Positions 52,056 through 64,000 of a DNA stretch of 64,000 bases are shown piece by piece; position 1 is the first letter of the stretch, and every line of letters begins with the position of its first letter. Origin of the DNA: UBA1429 sp964482225 (GTDB lineage: Bacteria > Chloroflexota > Anaerolineae > UBA1429); the NCBI GenBank assembly GCA_964482225.1, contig CAYZWT010000016.1, forward strand, positions 1-64,000. Direction: 5' to 3'. The notes below the pieces were generated by a model. It ran no database searches and was not told the origin of the DNA. It was given only the letters and a program-made list of their open reading frames with translations. A program made the translations under genes and the position numbers.

Positions 52056-52748
52056 ATGAGCAACGACGTTTTGGCCCAGCTCCGCAAGGCCAACCCGAAC
52101 CTGGACATCAAGCACATCAGCGACCCGGCCTTTGCGCGTTTTGGGCGCTATCTGCCCCAGTACGACGCCAGCGAGATGGTGGCGCGCACCAAGGCCATCG
52201 TTCCCACCACCGAGAGGGTGGCTTACGAGACCTCGGTGGCCGCCCTGGAGGAGCCCAGCGCCCTGAATACCGCCCTGATCCAGGAGGTGTTTGGCGGCAT
52301 GGATACCCAGATCGGCTGGTGCTATGGTATCAACAACGCCCTCAATGGCCTGGAATACCATCGCGGCAGCGAGATCAACGTATGCGTCACCGACACCATC
52401 TTTCTCGTGGGGCACGTGCAGGATGTGGCCTTTGGGGACGAGATCCGCTATGACACGGCCAATGTGGGCGCGTTCTACGCCCCCGAGGGCAGCGTGGTCG
52501 AGTTCTCGCCCTGGAACATGCACCTGGCGCCGATCAATGTGCGCGATGGCGAGCCGTTCTGCACCCTGGTCTACCTGCCGCGCGGCACCAACGAGCGCCT
52601 GCCTTTTGAGACGCCCCAGGTGGGCGAGAACCGCCTGCTGCGGGCCGTCAACAAGTGGATGATGGGGCATCCTTCGCTGGAGCGCATGATCCAGTTCGGC
52701 GTATACCCCGGCCTGGTGGGCGACAACATCTTTGTCAAGCCGATCTAG
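52056..52748 (+). CDS. DUF4867 family cupin-like protein
   Basis: A 230-residue protein. INNALNGLEYHRGSEINVCVTDTIFLVGHVQDV and VGAFYAPEGSVVEFSPWNMHLAPI match, as I recall, the DUF4867 family, a cupin-like fold found with sugar-catabolic operons. The His and Glu residues (EYHRGSE, NMHLAP) are plausible metal ligands; an isomerase role on a sugar acid is imagined but unproven. AGAGAGGAG lies before ATG 52056. It is isolated between a glycosyltransferase and a giant convergent gene. Confidence 0.75.
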   Translation: MSNDVLAQLRKANPNLDIKHISDPAFARFGRYLPQYDASEMVARTKAIVPTTERVAYETSVAALEEPSALNTALIQEVFGGMDTQIGWCYGINNALNGLEYHRGSEINVCVTDTIFLVGHVQDVAFGDEIRYDTANVGAFYAPEGSVVEFSPWNMHLAPINVRDGEPFCTLVYLPRGTNERLPFETPQVGENRLLRAVNKWMMGHPSLERMIQFGVYPGLVGDNIFVKPI

Positions 52749-52758
52749 CCTTTATGTC

Positions 52759-52799
52759 AAACGAGGCTCCCGGAGCAGCGCGCCCCGGGAGCCTCGTTT
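52759..52799. terminator. Two-way terminator between DUF4867 and the giant fusion gene
   Basis: Fifteen-base perfect stem (52759-52773 with 52785-52799) whose arms begin AAACGAGGCTCC and end GGAGCCTCGTTT, so a short T-run follows on both strands. Confidence 0.85.
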
Positions 52800-52812
52800 G
52801 CTGCCCCGCGCC

Positions 52813-55800
52813 TCACTCCCCCAAGCGCACCTCGCAGAGCCGGATCGCATCGCGACCATCGGGCACAAGCTGGCGCGCAATCGTCTCGGAATCGTACAGC
52901 CCCACCAGGAGAGCGCCCTCCCAGGCGCCCGATTCCGGCGCGGCCAGGGTGTGCCGATCCAGGATCGTCTCGCCGGGCGCCCAGGCCGTCGTGGGGCGAC
53001 GGCCTTCGGCGGGCGGGCCGTCGTGTTGCGCGGCCAACCGGCCCTCGCCATCCATCAGATGCACGAATACGGTCAGGTTGCGCTCGGTGGGGCCGGCTGC
53101 GCGCCACACCAGATCCACATCCACCCGGTCGCCCGGATGCAGCGCAAGCGCGCCGCCTGCGAGCGAGACGGCGCGCCCGTTGACCAGGAGATGCGCCGCA
53201 ACCAGCGACACCGCGCCATCGCCGAACGTCGCATCGGATAGATACAGCACGCCCGACGCCTGCTCGACGGGCGCATAGGCGGCCAGAACGTGCCCTGCAC
53301 CCTGCACCTCGCGCATGGCCAGCGTGCGCCCCGCCAGCCATTCTCCCAGCAGCGCCTCTCTCTCTGATCTTGCGCCCACAGGCAACGCTGCCCAGACGGC
53401 CTCGTGCTCTGCGAATAGCCGCTCCAGCGCCGCCTCATCGGCCAGGTCTGCCTCAGAGAGCGCCGTTGGCTGGGGCTCGGTATCGCGCAGGTAATAGCGC
53501 CAGCGCGGGTCATCCTCGGCGATGAGGAACGGATCGCCCGGCTGGGCCTCGGCCTGGAGCGTCTGCGCCAGCGCGGCATAGCCCGGCCCGACAGCGGCTG
53601 CGCGCCCTGCCAGATAGCGTTGCGCGCCCACGGCGCCCACAGCCGCCAGCGCCGCCAGGCTTGCCAGGGCCACAACCCGTCCGGCAACTGCGCCACGCCG
53701 CCAGAGAAGCCGCGCCCCAAGCAGCGCCGCAGCCCACCAGGCGGGCGCCGCCAGCAACGTCGCCTCCGGCCCATAGGCCTCTGACCCCAGGCCCGCCAGG
53801 AACAGGCCGCCCAGCGTGGCGGCCAGCCAGCCCGCCAGCAGGGCCGCAACCGGCCTCCTGCGCCGCCAGGCATGGCGCGCCAGCCACACCAGGAGCAGCA
53901 GCCCCATGACGCCCATGAGGGCCACGGCCCAAGTTCCCCAACCCGCTCCGCCGATCCATAGCGCCAGACTCTCGACCAGATGCTGGAACGCCGCCGAGGC
54001 GCTGACGGCGTCCAGCTTTTCGCGCACCAGAGGCCACGCCACGCCCGAGGCGGCAACCGTACGCCAGATGCCCGCCGCCCCTACAGGCGCCCAGATCGCC
54101 AGCGCCCCCCAACGCCGCTGCCGGGAGCTGTGGGCCAGCAGATAGGCGCCGTGGGCCAGCAGAACCCAGCCCGAGGGAGGCCAGACACCCAGCGCCAGGG
54201 CCATCACGCCCGCATACAGCGCGCCCCAAGGCCACGCGCCGCGCTCGGTCGCCTCACACAGCCAGCAGGTGGCGAGAACGACCAGCAGCAGGGCCAGGCC
54301 CAAACCCCCATCGGCGCTCTGGCTCACGCGCAAGAGCCCAGGCGAGATGGCCGCCAGAGCAGCGGTGCCCAGGCCGCCCCAGGCGCCCACCCACCGGCGG
54401 CCCAGCCGCCAGAGCGCCGGGATCAGGGCCGCACCGGCCAGGGCCGCCGGCAGCCGCAGGGCCAGCTCGCCCGCGCCGAATAGAGCGCTCCAGCCCCGCA
54501 GCAGCAACGGATACCACGAACGCACGAGCAGGCCGCCCGCCTGCCCAGGCCCCATCGCGGCCAGATAGGCACAGGCTTCATCGGGCCCCAGCTCGGGGCG
54601 GCCCAGGGCATAGAGCCGTAGACCCAGCCCTGCCAGGATCAGGCCGCCCACCAGTGCTCGTTCAGCAGCCGCACCGAGGCGCACGCCGGGCAGGCGCAGG
54701 CGCTGCGGCCAGGCCCAGGGCTTGCGGGATGCCGCCGCCACGGGCGGGCGCCAGGCCAACGCCGCCGCCAACGCGCCCACCAGGGCCGCCAGCGAGCCAA
54801 CCCCGCTCCAGAGCACGTCGGCGCCCGCATAGGTCAGCTCGATGAGATGCTCACCGGCCGGAACATGGAGCGCCTGAAAGGCATAGTTAGCCGTCAGCAA
54901 TGGGGCGGGCTCGCCGTCCAGGGTGGCCCGCCAGCCGGGCAGCCGCCACTCGCCGACCACCAGGTAGCCCGGGCTGGCGGTATCCACCGCGAACGCCAGC
55001 GAGCGCGGGCTGAGGCGCCGGGCGATCACCGTCGCAGGGCGCTCCGGGACCGGGAGGCTCGCGGCGGCAGGCGCCTCGCTCGCCAGCAACAGCACAAGAG
55101 ACCTGGGCTCCCAGGCGGGGTCTCGCAGGCGCTCCAACGCCTGGGCGGCATCGGCCACCGGCTCGGCCTCGTACACCATATAGGCCCGGGGCAGCGTCTC
55201 CTCCAGCCGGTAGACCCATGCCTCGGCCTCCTGGTTGGCGACGGCGCCGTGGGGCACATGGTGCAGCAGCGCCAGGCCCGGGCGCTCGGCCATATAGTCC
55301 GTGCTGACCACATAGCGCACATTCAGCAGTTGCCAGTAGCGCTCCCTGGGCAACCGCCGGAGCTCATCCAGTAGCACTGGACGGAGGGGACTGATGCCCG
55401 AGACGGTCTCCAGGCCATAGGCCTCACCCCAGTTGGCGTACACAAAAAAGGTGAGATCCCAGCGCTCCAGTTCTTCCGTGTCAAGCTCGGACAGCCACTC
55501 GGGCGCGAGCCGCAGCGCGGCATTGGAGGGCTGGCGCACCACGGTGGCAAGGCTCACGACATACAGATCCACGGCCAGCAGCAGCACCAGCGCGCCGCAG
55601 GCCAGGCGCCGGTGGCGCTCCAGGGCCAGCAGCCCCAGCGCGGCCAGGGCGATCAGGGTATGCCGCAGCCAGGTGGATTCCCAGCCTTCGCCCGGCCCGC
55701 GCCAGAGGGCCAGCAGACAGAGGGCCATGGCCAGGCCCAGCGCCAGCAGCCGCGCGGCCCACGCCAGAGCGCGCCGCCGTTCTTGAGCGGTTGCATCCAG

Positions 55801-56925
55801 CCAGGCCGCCAGCCCCAGGCCGCCCAGCACGCTGAGGCTCATGGCCCACAGGCCCAGCCAACGCTCCTGCTGTCGAAAGAGCGCCATGCCGGGCAGCAGG
55901 CGATGGGCGACCCGATAGAGCGCGCCGGTATCGCCCAGGGCCAGCCAGGCGCTCACCAGGGCGGCGCCCGCCCAAAAGACGATGGCGGCCCGCCGGGGGC
56001 CTGGCGCGCCCCGCAACCGCCAGCCGATCAGGGCCAGCGCGACGACGGCTATGCCGCCGTATTGGGGCGCCCACAGGCTCATGGTGGTAGGAACCAGCGC
56101 CTGTACCCAATCGGCAAGGGGCAGGCCGCTGGACACAAAGGCATAGTCCACACCGCTGCGGGCGGTGTGCAAGGTATAGCGCAGCGCGGGCAACCAACCC
56201 ACTGCCGCAACGCCGAGGGCCACGCCCCCCAGCAGGGCGCCCGCCGCCAGCACACGCCTCCAGGGCCAACGCGCCTCGACGGCCCGCGCCAGGAACCAGG
56301 CGATGGACAAATAGGCGACGTGCATCCAGGTCTGCGGGTGGCCTGCCAGGCCTGCCAGCGCCAGGGCCAACCCGGCGCAGACCAGCCAGGGCGCGGGACG
56401 GCGCGACTCGAAGGCCATCTGGATGGCCAGCAACGCGCCGGGCAGCCAGGCCATGGTCTCCAAGATGGCCAGTTGCAGCAAAGGGTAGCCAGTGAGATAG
56501 CCCCCCAGGCCCAGGCTCACGGCGGCGACCAGGCCCGCCGCGCGCCGCCGCGTCAGAGCGTAGAGCAGACCATAGGTGAGGGCGCCGGCCAGCCAGACGT
56601 GGGCCAGGATCTCGAACTGGAGCAGGGCAAAGGGCAGATCGGCACTTGGGGCCGCCAGGATGGTCAGCCAGCGAGGGGGATAGAACGCTGCCGCCTGGGG
56701 GTCGGCTGCAAAGGGCAGGCCGCCATAGCTGCCGGGCGACCAAAGAGGGACTCGCCCGGCTCGCATCTCCTGGGCCTGAAAGAGGGCATAGGCGTGGAAC
56801 TGGCCGCTGAGATCGCCGGCGGCGAGCTGCTCGCGGCCCACCAAAAAGGCCCCGAAGAACAGGCCCCACAGGGCGGTCCACACGGCCAGGGCGGCAAGAT
56901 GGCGGCGGAGGTGCTGTGCAATCAT
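52813..56925 (-). CDS. Giant membrane protein: YfhO-like part fused to a family-39-type glycosyltransferase
   Basis: A 1370-residue polytopic protein. The N-terminal 740 residues resemble the YfhO family: many helices, the external AAGDLSGQFHAYALFQAQEMRAGRVPLWSPGSYGG segment and a beta-rich external part (AYMVYEAEPV... VVGEWRLPGWRATLDGEPAPLLTANY). From about 755 an ArnT/PMT-like half follows, with LRLYALGRPELGPDEACAYLAA carrying the Asp-Glu pair, then another beta-rich tail (about 1235-1370: LHPGDRVDVDLVWRAAGP, VFVHLMDGEG). Predicted TSS lies only 3-4 bases before the ATG, so translation may be leaderless. It is probably involved in surface-glycan assembly, inferred from both halves. Confidence 0.8.
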   Translation of the reverse strand: MIAQHLRRHLAALAVWTALWGLFFGAFLVGREQLAAGDLSGQFHAYALFQAQEMRAGRVPLWSPGSYGGLPFAADPQAAAFYPPRWLTILAAPSADLPFALLQFEILAHVWLAGALTYGLLYALTRRRAAGLVAAVSLGLGGYLTGYPLLQLAILETMAWLPGALLAIQMAFESRRPAPWLVCAGLALALAGLAGHPQTWMHVAYLSIAWFLARAVEARWPWRRVLAAGALLGGVALGVAAVGWLPALRYTLHTARSGVDYAFVSSGLPLADWVQALVPTTMSLWAPQYGGIAVVALALIGWRLRGAPGPRRAAIVFWAGAALVSAWLALGDTGALYRVAHRLLPGMALFRQQERWLGLWAMSLSVLGGLGLAAWLDATAQERRRALAWAARLLALGLAMALCLLALWRGPGEGWESTWLRHTLIALAALGLLALERHRRLACGALVLLLAVDLYVVSLATVVRQPSNAALRLAPEWLSELDTEELERWDLTFFVYANWGEAYGLETVSGISPLRPVLLDELRRLPRERYWQLLNVRYVVSTDYMAERPGLALLHHVPHGAVANQEAEAWVYRLEETLPRAYMVYEAEPVADAAQALERLRDPAWEPRSLVLLLASEAPAAASLPVPERPATVIARRLSPRSLAFAVDTASPGYLVVGEWRLPGWRATLDGEPAPLLTANYAFQALHVPAGEHLIELTYAGADVLWSGVGSLAALVGALAAALAWRPPVAAASRKPWAWPQRLRLPGVRLGAAAERALVGGLILAGLGLRLYALGRPELGPDEACAYLAAMGPGQAGGLLVRSWYPLLLRGWSALFGAGELALRLPAALAGAALIPALWRLGRRWVGAWGGLGTAALAAISPGLLRVSQSADGGLGLALLLVVLATCWLCEATERGAWPWGALYAGVMALALGVWPPSGWVLLAHGAYLLAHSSRQRRWGALAIWAPVGAAGIWRTVAASGVAWPLVREKLDAVSASAAFQHLVESLALWIGGAGWGTWAVALMGVMGLLLLVWLARHAWRRRRPVAALLAGWLAATLGGLFLAGLGSEAYGPEATLLAAPAWWAAALLGARLLWRRGAVAGRVVALASLAALAAVGAVGAQRYLAGRAAAVGPGYAALAQTLQAEAQPGDPFLIAEDDPRWRYYLRDTEPQPTALSEADLADEAALERLFAEHEAVWAALPVGARSEREALLGEWLAGRTLAMREVQGAGHVLAAYAPVEQASGVLYLSDATFGDGAVSLVAAHLLVNGRAVSLAGGALALHPGDRVDVDLVWRAAGPTERNLTVFVHLMDGEGRLAAQHDGPPAEGRRPTTAWAPGETILDRHTLAAPESGAWEGALLVGLYDSETIARQLVPDGRDAIRLCEVRLGE

Positions 56926-56934
56926 GGCCGGACC

Positions 56935-56962
56935 ATTCTACGTCGGCGCCAGCCTGGGTCAA
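56935..56962 (-). promoter_or_regulatory. Promoter of the giant fusion gene, near-leaderless
   Basis: Minus-strand TTGACC (56957-56962), 16 bp, TAGAAT (56935-56940). The expected start of transcription at about 56929 leaves only a few bases before ATG 56925 and no ribosome site. Confidence 0.6.
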
Positions 56963-57001
56963 ATGGCCTACGGAAACGCGCGAATTGCTTAGTTTCAGAG
57001 A

Positions 57002-57030
57002 TTGACAATTCCCAGATATATGCGTATACT
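57002..57030 (+). promoter_or_regulatory. Strong promoter of the solute-binding protein gene
   Basis: Perfect TTGACA (57002-57007), 17 bp, TATACT (57025-57030): the strongest sigma-70-like promoter in the window. The transcript has a leader of about 250 bases. Confidence 0.8.
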
Positions 57031-57068
57031 TGACGCACGTTAGTAACTATCCAGGAGCAGGGAGCTCT

Positions 57069-57143
57069 ATGGGATCAAGAGACGATCTCGAAAAGACCGG
57101 TAGCGCTGTTTCTGGCAGCCGTAGCAAGCCGCGCCTCATGTAG
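57069..57143 (+). CDS. Possible 24-residue leader ORF upstream of the solute-binding protein
   Basis: ATG 57069 with GGGAG seven bases upstream; the peptide opens MGSRDDLEKTGSAV, is rich in Ser/Arg/Lys and ends in PRLM. It is located between the strong promoter and the binding-protein gene. Whether it is translated or regulates anything is not shown. The remaining leader (57144-57290) contains only a weak stem CGCCTCA/TGAGGCG and no recognisable riboswitch. Confidence 0.3.
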   Translation: MGSRDDLEKTGSAVSGSRSKPRLM

Positions 57144-57290
57144 GCCGGCTTGTTTTGCGTCTGAGGCGTCTGTTCGCCGGGCTGCGCGCCCAAGGACCGG
57201 AAGGGAGGTCTCTATCGAAAGCACGACCGTTGCATCGCGTGCGTGCCCGTACACGAGAGATCGAATTGTGTCTGCGACCATGGAGGAAAC

Positions 57291-59327
57291 ATGGATCTGA
57301 AAAAGCACACGCGTCGTGATTTCATCCGCCTGACGGGCCTTACCGCGGCCGGCGTCGCCGTTGCGGCCTGCACCCAGCAGCCTGAGGTGGTTGAGAAGAT
57401 CGTCAAAGAGACGGTGGTCGTCGAGCAAGAAGTCGAGAAGCAAGTCACCGTCGTGGTCGAAAAGGAAGTCGTCGTCGAGCCCACGGCGCCTCCCCCAAGC
57501 AAGTACAACGAGGCCCCCATGCTGGCCGAGCGCGTAGCCCGTGGCGAGCTCCCCCCCGTGGACGAGCGCCTGCCCGAAGAGCCCCGCGTCTGCCCCGTCT
57601 ATGAGTCCATCGGCAAGTACGGCGGCACCCTGACCGTCGGCGACTTGACCATGAACCTCTCCGGCGGCGACTGCCACCAGTCCATGGGCGACTGGGGCTC
57701 CAACTGGGGCCGCATCTCCCACGACCTGACCTCGGCGCTGCCCAACGTCCTCAAGGGCTGGGAGATCAGCGACGACCTGACCACCGGCACCTACTATATG
57801 CGCAAGGGCATGAAGTGGTCCGATGGCACCCCGCTGACCACGGCGGACCTGGTCTACTGGTATGAGGACATGATGCTCAACACCGAGATCACGCCCCTGC
57901 CCCACCTGGACTTTCGCTGGGGCGGCGAGGTCATGAAGCTCGAGGTGATTGACGACTATACCTTCAAGATCACCCATGCCCAGCCCCACGCCCACTGGGA
58001 GCTGGTCAACATCGCCCACTACTATGGCTTCTGGGGCAACAACGCCACCTGGGTGCCGGCCCACTATATGAAGCAGTTCCACATCAAGTACAACGACAAG
58101 GCCAACGACCTGGCCAAGGCGGGCGGCTTTGACTTTTGGTACCAGTATTTTGGCCAGCGCAACAACACGGGCCAGAACACCGAGCGTCCCACGCTGCGCG
58201 CCTACATCTCGCATCGTGACACGCCCCAGATGTCGTTCCATGTCCGCAACCCGTACTACCATGCGGTGGACCCGGAAGGCAACCAGCTTCCGTACCTGGA
58301 TGGTATCAACATGGACCGCGCGGCTGACCTCTCGATCATGGACGCCAAGATCGTGGGCGGCACGTACGACTTTTGCGCCTTCCAGATGCGCATCCTGTAC
58401 TATGCCACCTACGCCGAAGGCGCGGCCCAGGCCAATGCCCACATCAAGCTCTGGCAGTCGGGCAAGGGCTCTGAGGTGGTCTACAATGTGAACTGCAACT
58501 GGCCCGACGAAGAGTGGCGCAACATCTTTTTCGATGATCGCTTCCGTCAGGCCCTGTCGCTGTCCATGAACCGGGCGGACATCAACAACGTCATCTATTT
58601 CGGCAATGCGTCCGAGACCCAGATGACCGTGATCCCCTCGTCCCGGCACTACAAGCCCGAGTATGCGGCAGCCTATGCCGAGTTCGATCTGGATCGGGCC
58701 AATGCCCTGCTGGATGAGCTGGGCCTGGAGTGGAACGCCGCCAAGACCCATCGCCTCTGGCCTGTGAGCAAGCAACCGATGGTCATCGCCTGGGACCTGG
58801 TCGAGACCGAGACCCCCAAGGGCCCCATCACCGAGCTGATCACCGAGTACTGGAAGGCCATCGGCGTCGAGATCCAGTGGAAGTCCATCACCCGCACGCT
58901 GCTGACGCAAAAGCTGGGCGCCAACGAGGAGCCGATGTCCCTGTGGCACGGCGACGAGACGGCTGACACGCTCTTCCTGCGTCGTCCCAAGTACTTTGCG
59001 CCGCTGGATGGCGACGAGAGCACCTGGGGCATCCTGTGGGGTCGTTGGTACAACACCAAGGGCGAGCAGGGCGAAGAGCCCCCGCAAGTCATCAAGGACC
59101 TCTACGTCTGGCTGGACGAGTACAACATCACGGACTCGAACGAGCCGGCCGCTAAGGTGCTGGAGAGCCAGATGGAGCACGTCTGGACCATCGGCAGCGT
59201 CGGCAATGCGCCGCACCCGCTGTTCTGCCGCAACAACCTCAAGAACGTGAACGAGACGGGCGGCTTCTGGACGTGGGATAGCCTCTGGGTATTCCCCGAG
59301 TACTCGGAGCAGTGGTACTTTGAGTAA
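57291..59327 (+). CDS. Extracellular solute-binding protein, family 5 (oligopeptide-type)
   Basis: ABC-importer binding lipoprotein, 678 residues. The N-terminus has a twin-arginine-type motif (THTRRDFIRL-like, R8-R9) and lipobox VAAC, Cys27 being the anchor. A VEK/VVVE-rich linker (about 33-60) typical of Chloroflexota binding proteins follows, then the SBP_bac_5 domain (GGTLTVGD..., MKWSDGTPLTTADLVYWYEDMM, RQALSLSMNRADINNVIY). Ligands may be peptides or oligosaccharides. No permease or ATPase genes are adjacent, so it is an orphan. GGAGG lies before ATG 57291; a strong terminator follows. Confidence 0.93.
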   Translation: MDLKKHTRRDFIRLTGLTAAGVAVAACTQQPEVVEKIVKETVVVEQEVEKQVTVVVEKEVVVEPTAPPPSKYNEAPMLAERVARGELPPVDERLPEEPRVCPVYESIGKYGGTLTVGDLTMNLSGGDCHQSMGDWGSNWGRISHDLTSALPNVLKGWEISDDLTTGTYYMRKGMKWSDGTPLTTADLVYWYEDMMLNTEITPLPHLDFRWGGEVMKLEVIDDYTFKITHAQPHAHWELVNIAHYYGFWGNNATWVPAHYMKQFHIKYNDKANDLAKAGGFDFWYQYFGQRNNTGQNTERPTLRAYISHRDTPQMSFHVRNPYYHAVDPEGNQLPYLDGINMDRAADLSIMDAKIVGGTYDFCAFQMRILYYATYAEGAAQANAHIKLWQSGKGSEVVYNVNCNWPDEEWRNIFFDDRFRQALSLSMNRADINNVIYFGNASETQMTVIPSSRHYKPEYAAAYAEFDLDRANALLDELGLEWNAAKTHRLWPVSKQPMVIAWDLVETETPKGPITELITEYWKAIGVEIQWKSITRTLLTQKLGANEEPMSLWHGDETADTLFLRRPKYFAPLDGDESTWGILWGRWYNTKGEQGEEPPQVIKDLYVWLDEYNITDSNEPAAKVLESQMEHVWTIGSVGNAPHPLFCRNNLKNVNETGGFWTWDSLWVFPEYSEQWYFE

Positions 59328-59388
59328 AAGGCCCCTGGACGCCAGACCCTAGACCGCGGTCTGCCCCGTCCAAGGTCCCGTGAATCGG

Positions 59389-59427
59389 CCGGCCCCCAGA
59401 GGATATACCCTCTGGGGGCCGGTTCTT
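59389..59427 (+). terminator. Rho-independent terminator after the solute-binding protein
   Basis: Fourteen-base perfect stem (59389-59402 with 59409-59422; arms begin CCGGCCCCC and end GGGGGCCGG), ATATAC loop, TTCTT tail. Confidence 0.9.
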
Positions 59428-59461
59428 ACGTGGTTCTTACGCTCCCCTTATGGCGCCTTGA

Positions 59462-59490
59462 TTGACCCTGCCCCGTACCCGGGCCATAAT
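59462..59490 (+). promoter_or_regulatory. Promoter of the hybrid histidine kinase operon
   Basis: TTGACC (59462-59467), 17 bp, CATAAT (59485-59490), about 130 bases before the ATG. Confidence 0.55.
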
Positions 59491-59621
59491 ATGCTCAGTA
59501 GCGCTAGCTGTTTCGGGGAGACTTGGTTCCACGTTAGGCCCATCGGCAGGAGAGGTGAGCCCCCCGTTCGCCTCGCGAGCATACCCTTTCGCCCCAGGCT
59601 GACCAGTTACGGGAGGCAGAC

Positions 59622-63566
<3,945 letters not shown>

Positions 63567-63586
63567 GAGATTGCAGAGGGGGGATC

Positions 63587-64000
63587 ATGATGCGCGTGCT
63601 GGTGGCGGAAGATGAGCGCGTGTCGCAGCGCATGTTGGTCGCGCTGCTAAAGAGATGGGGCTATACGCCCGTGGCGGTCGTCGATGGGAACGCGGCCCTG
63701 GACGCGATGCAGGCGCCCGACGCGCCCCGCCTCGCCCTGTTGGATTGGATCATGCCCGGCCTGAGCGGCCCCGAGATCTGCCGCGCCCTGCGTCAGACCG
63801 AGCGAGACGAGCCGCCCTATATCATCCTCATCACGGCGCACGAGAAGCAAAGCGACGTCGTCGCCGGGTTGGAGGCGGGCGCCAATGATTACGTCATCAA
63901 GCCGTACGACCCTGACGAATTGCGGGCGCGGGTGGCCGTGGGCAAGCGCGTGGTCTCTTTGCAGGCCGACCTGGCCCGCCGCATCCGCGAGCTGAGCGAG
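63587..64000 (+). CDS. Response regulator receiver protein, cut at the window edge
   Basis: At least 138 residues, continuing beyond the window. The receiver domain starts RVLVAEDERVSQRMLVALLKRWGY, with the phosphoryl-acceptor Asp in LALLDWIMPGLSG, the Thr in ILITAHEKQ and the Lys in VIKPYDPDEL; a helical stretch then begins a second, unseen domain. GAGGGGGG lies upstream of tandem ATGs (63587, 63590). It follows the hybrid kinase by 20 bases and is the natural partner receiving phosphate from the Hpt domain. Confidence 0.9.
   Translation, partial: MMRVLVAEDERVSQRMLVALLKRWGYTPVAVVDGNAALDAMQAPDAPRLALLDWIMPGLSGPEICRALRQTERDEPPYIILITAHEKQSDVVAGLEAGANDYVIKPYDPDELRARVAVGKRVVSLQADLARRIRELSE

Noticed and set aside
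63587..64000. Complete single-domain CheY-like regulator
   Set aside because: No stop codon before the window edge, and a helical linker begins after the receiver domain.

Overview
The window is GC-rich bacterial DNA that most resembles Chloroflexota (Anaerolineae/Caldilineae-like). This is inferred from gene content and protein style: an extracytoplasmic binding protein with a VEK/VVVE-rich linker behind a Tat/lipobox signal, several giant family-39-type membrane glycosyltransferases, a DUF58 + transglutaminase-like membrane pair, an aconitase next to a small NAD-type isocitrate dehydrogenase, and many Gfo/Idh/MocA oxidoreductases. No rRNA, tRNA, CRISPR array, integrase or transposase was seen. 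The taxonomic call is from memory of family styles, not from a search.

Layout. 1-273: an array of minus-strand promoter elements pointing out of the window. 274-3030 (minus): recR, ybaB, dnaX in the classical order. 3146-8002 (minus): a quinate-dehydrogenase-like protein, a split transketolase and an amidohydrolase fused to a CYTH domain. 8181-11367: PpiC lipoprotein, PIG-L deacetylase and MFS transporter. 11523-16652 (plus): proB-proA, a divergent transaldolase, an FAD oxidoreductase. 16993-19248: Gfo/Idh oxidoreductase plus sugar isomerase. 19446-23125 (minus): TgpA-like and DUF58 proteins, bracketed by two MITE-like palindromic elements. 23535-27136 (plus): pfkA, a two-domain RNase H protein, a CDP-alcohol phosphatidyltransferase and an acyltransferase. 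27133-35225: coiled-coil membrane protein, galactonate-dehydratase-like enolase, small DUF6504-like protein, glycosyltransferase, methyltransferase, amidohydrolase. 35330-39205 (minus): a heterodimeric ABC exporter with one degenerate ATPase site, preceded by a promoter, a 29-codon leader ORF and two terminator-like hairpins. 39429-42390: aconitase and isocitrate dehydrogenase. 42670-52748: sulfatase, two more Gfo/Idh enzymes, a UxuA-like TIM barrel, a PfkB kinase, alpha/beta hydrolase, glycosyltransferase, DUF4867 protein. 52813-56925 (minus): a 1370-residue YfhO-like/GT39 fusion. 57002-59327: strongly promoted family-5 solute-binding protein with a long leader. 59622-64000: multi-PAS hybrid histidine kinase with phosphotransfer domain and a response regulator cut by the window edge.

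Functionally the window combines housekeeping (replication/repair, proline synthesis, glycolysis, TCA cycle, phospholipid synthesis) with dispersed sugar and sugar-acid catabolism (galactonate dehydratase-like, UxuA-like, three Gfo/Idh enzymes, PfkB kinase, transaldolase/transketolase, sulfatase) and surface-glycan assembly. The most interesting system is the leader of the ABC exporter: a strong promoter with an A-tract, a leader peptide containing an Arg-Val-Arg motif, a Shine-Dalgarno sequence perfectly complementary over 9 nt to the loop of the first terminator, and further mutually exclusive pairings. This looks like a ribosome-sensing attenuator, analogous in logic to leader-controlled drug-export operons elsewhere. 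It has not been tested here.
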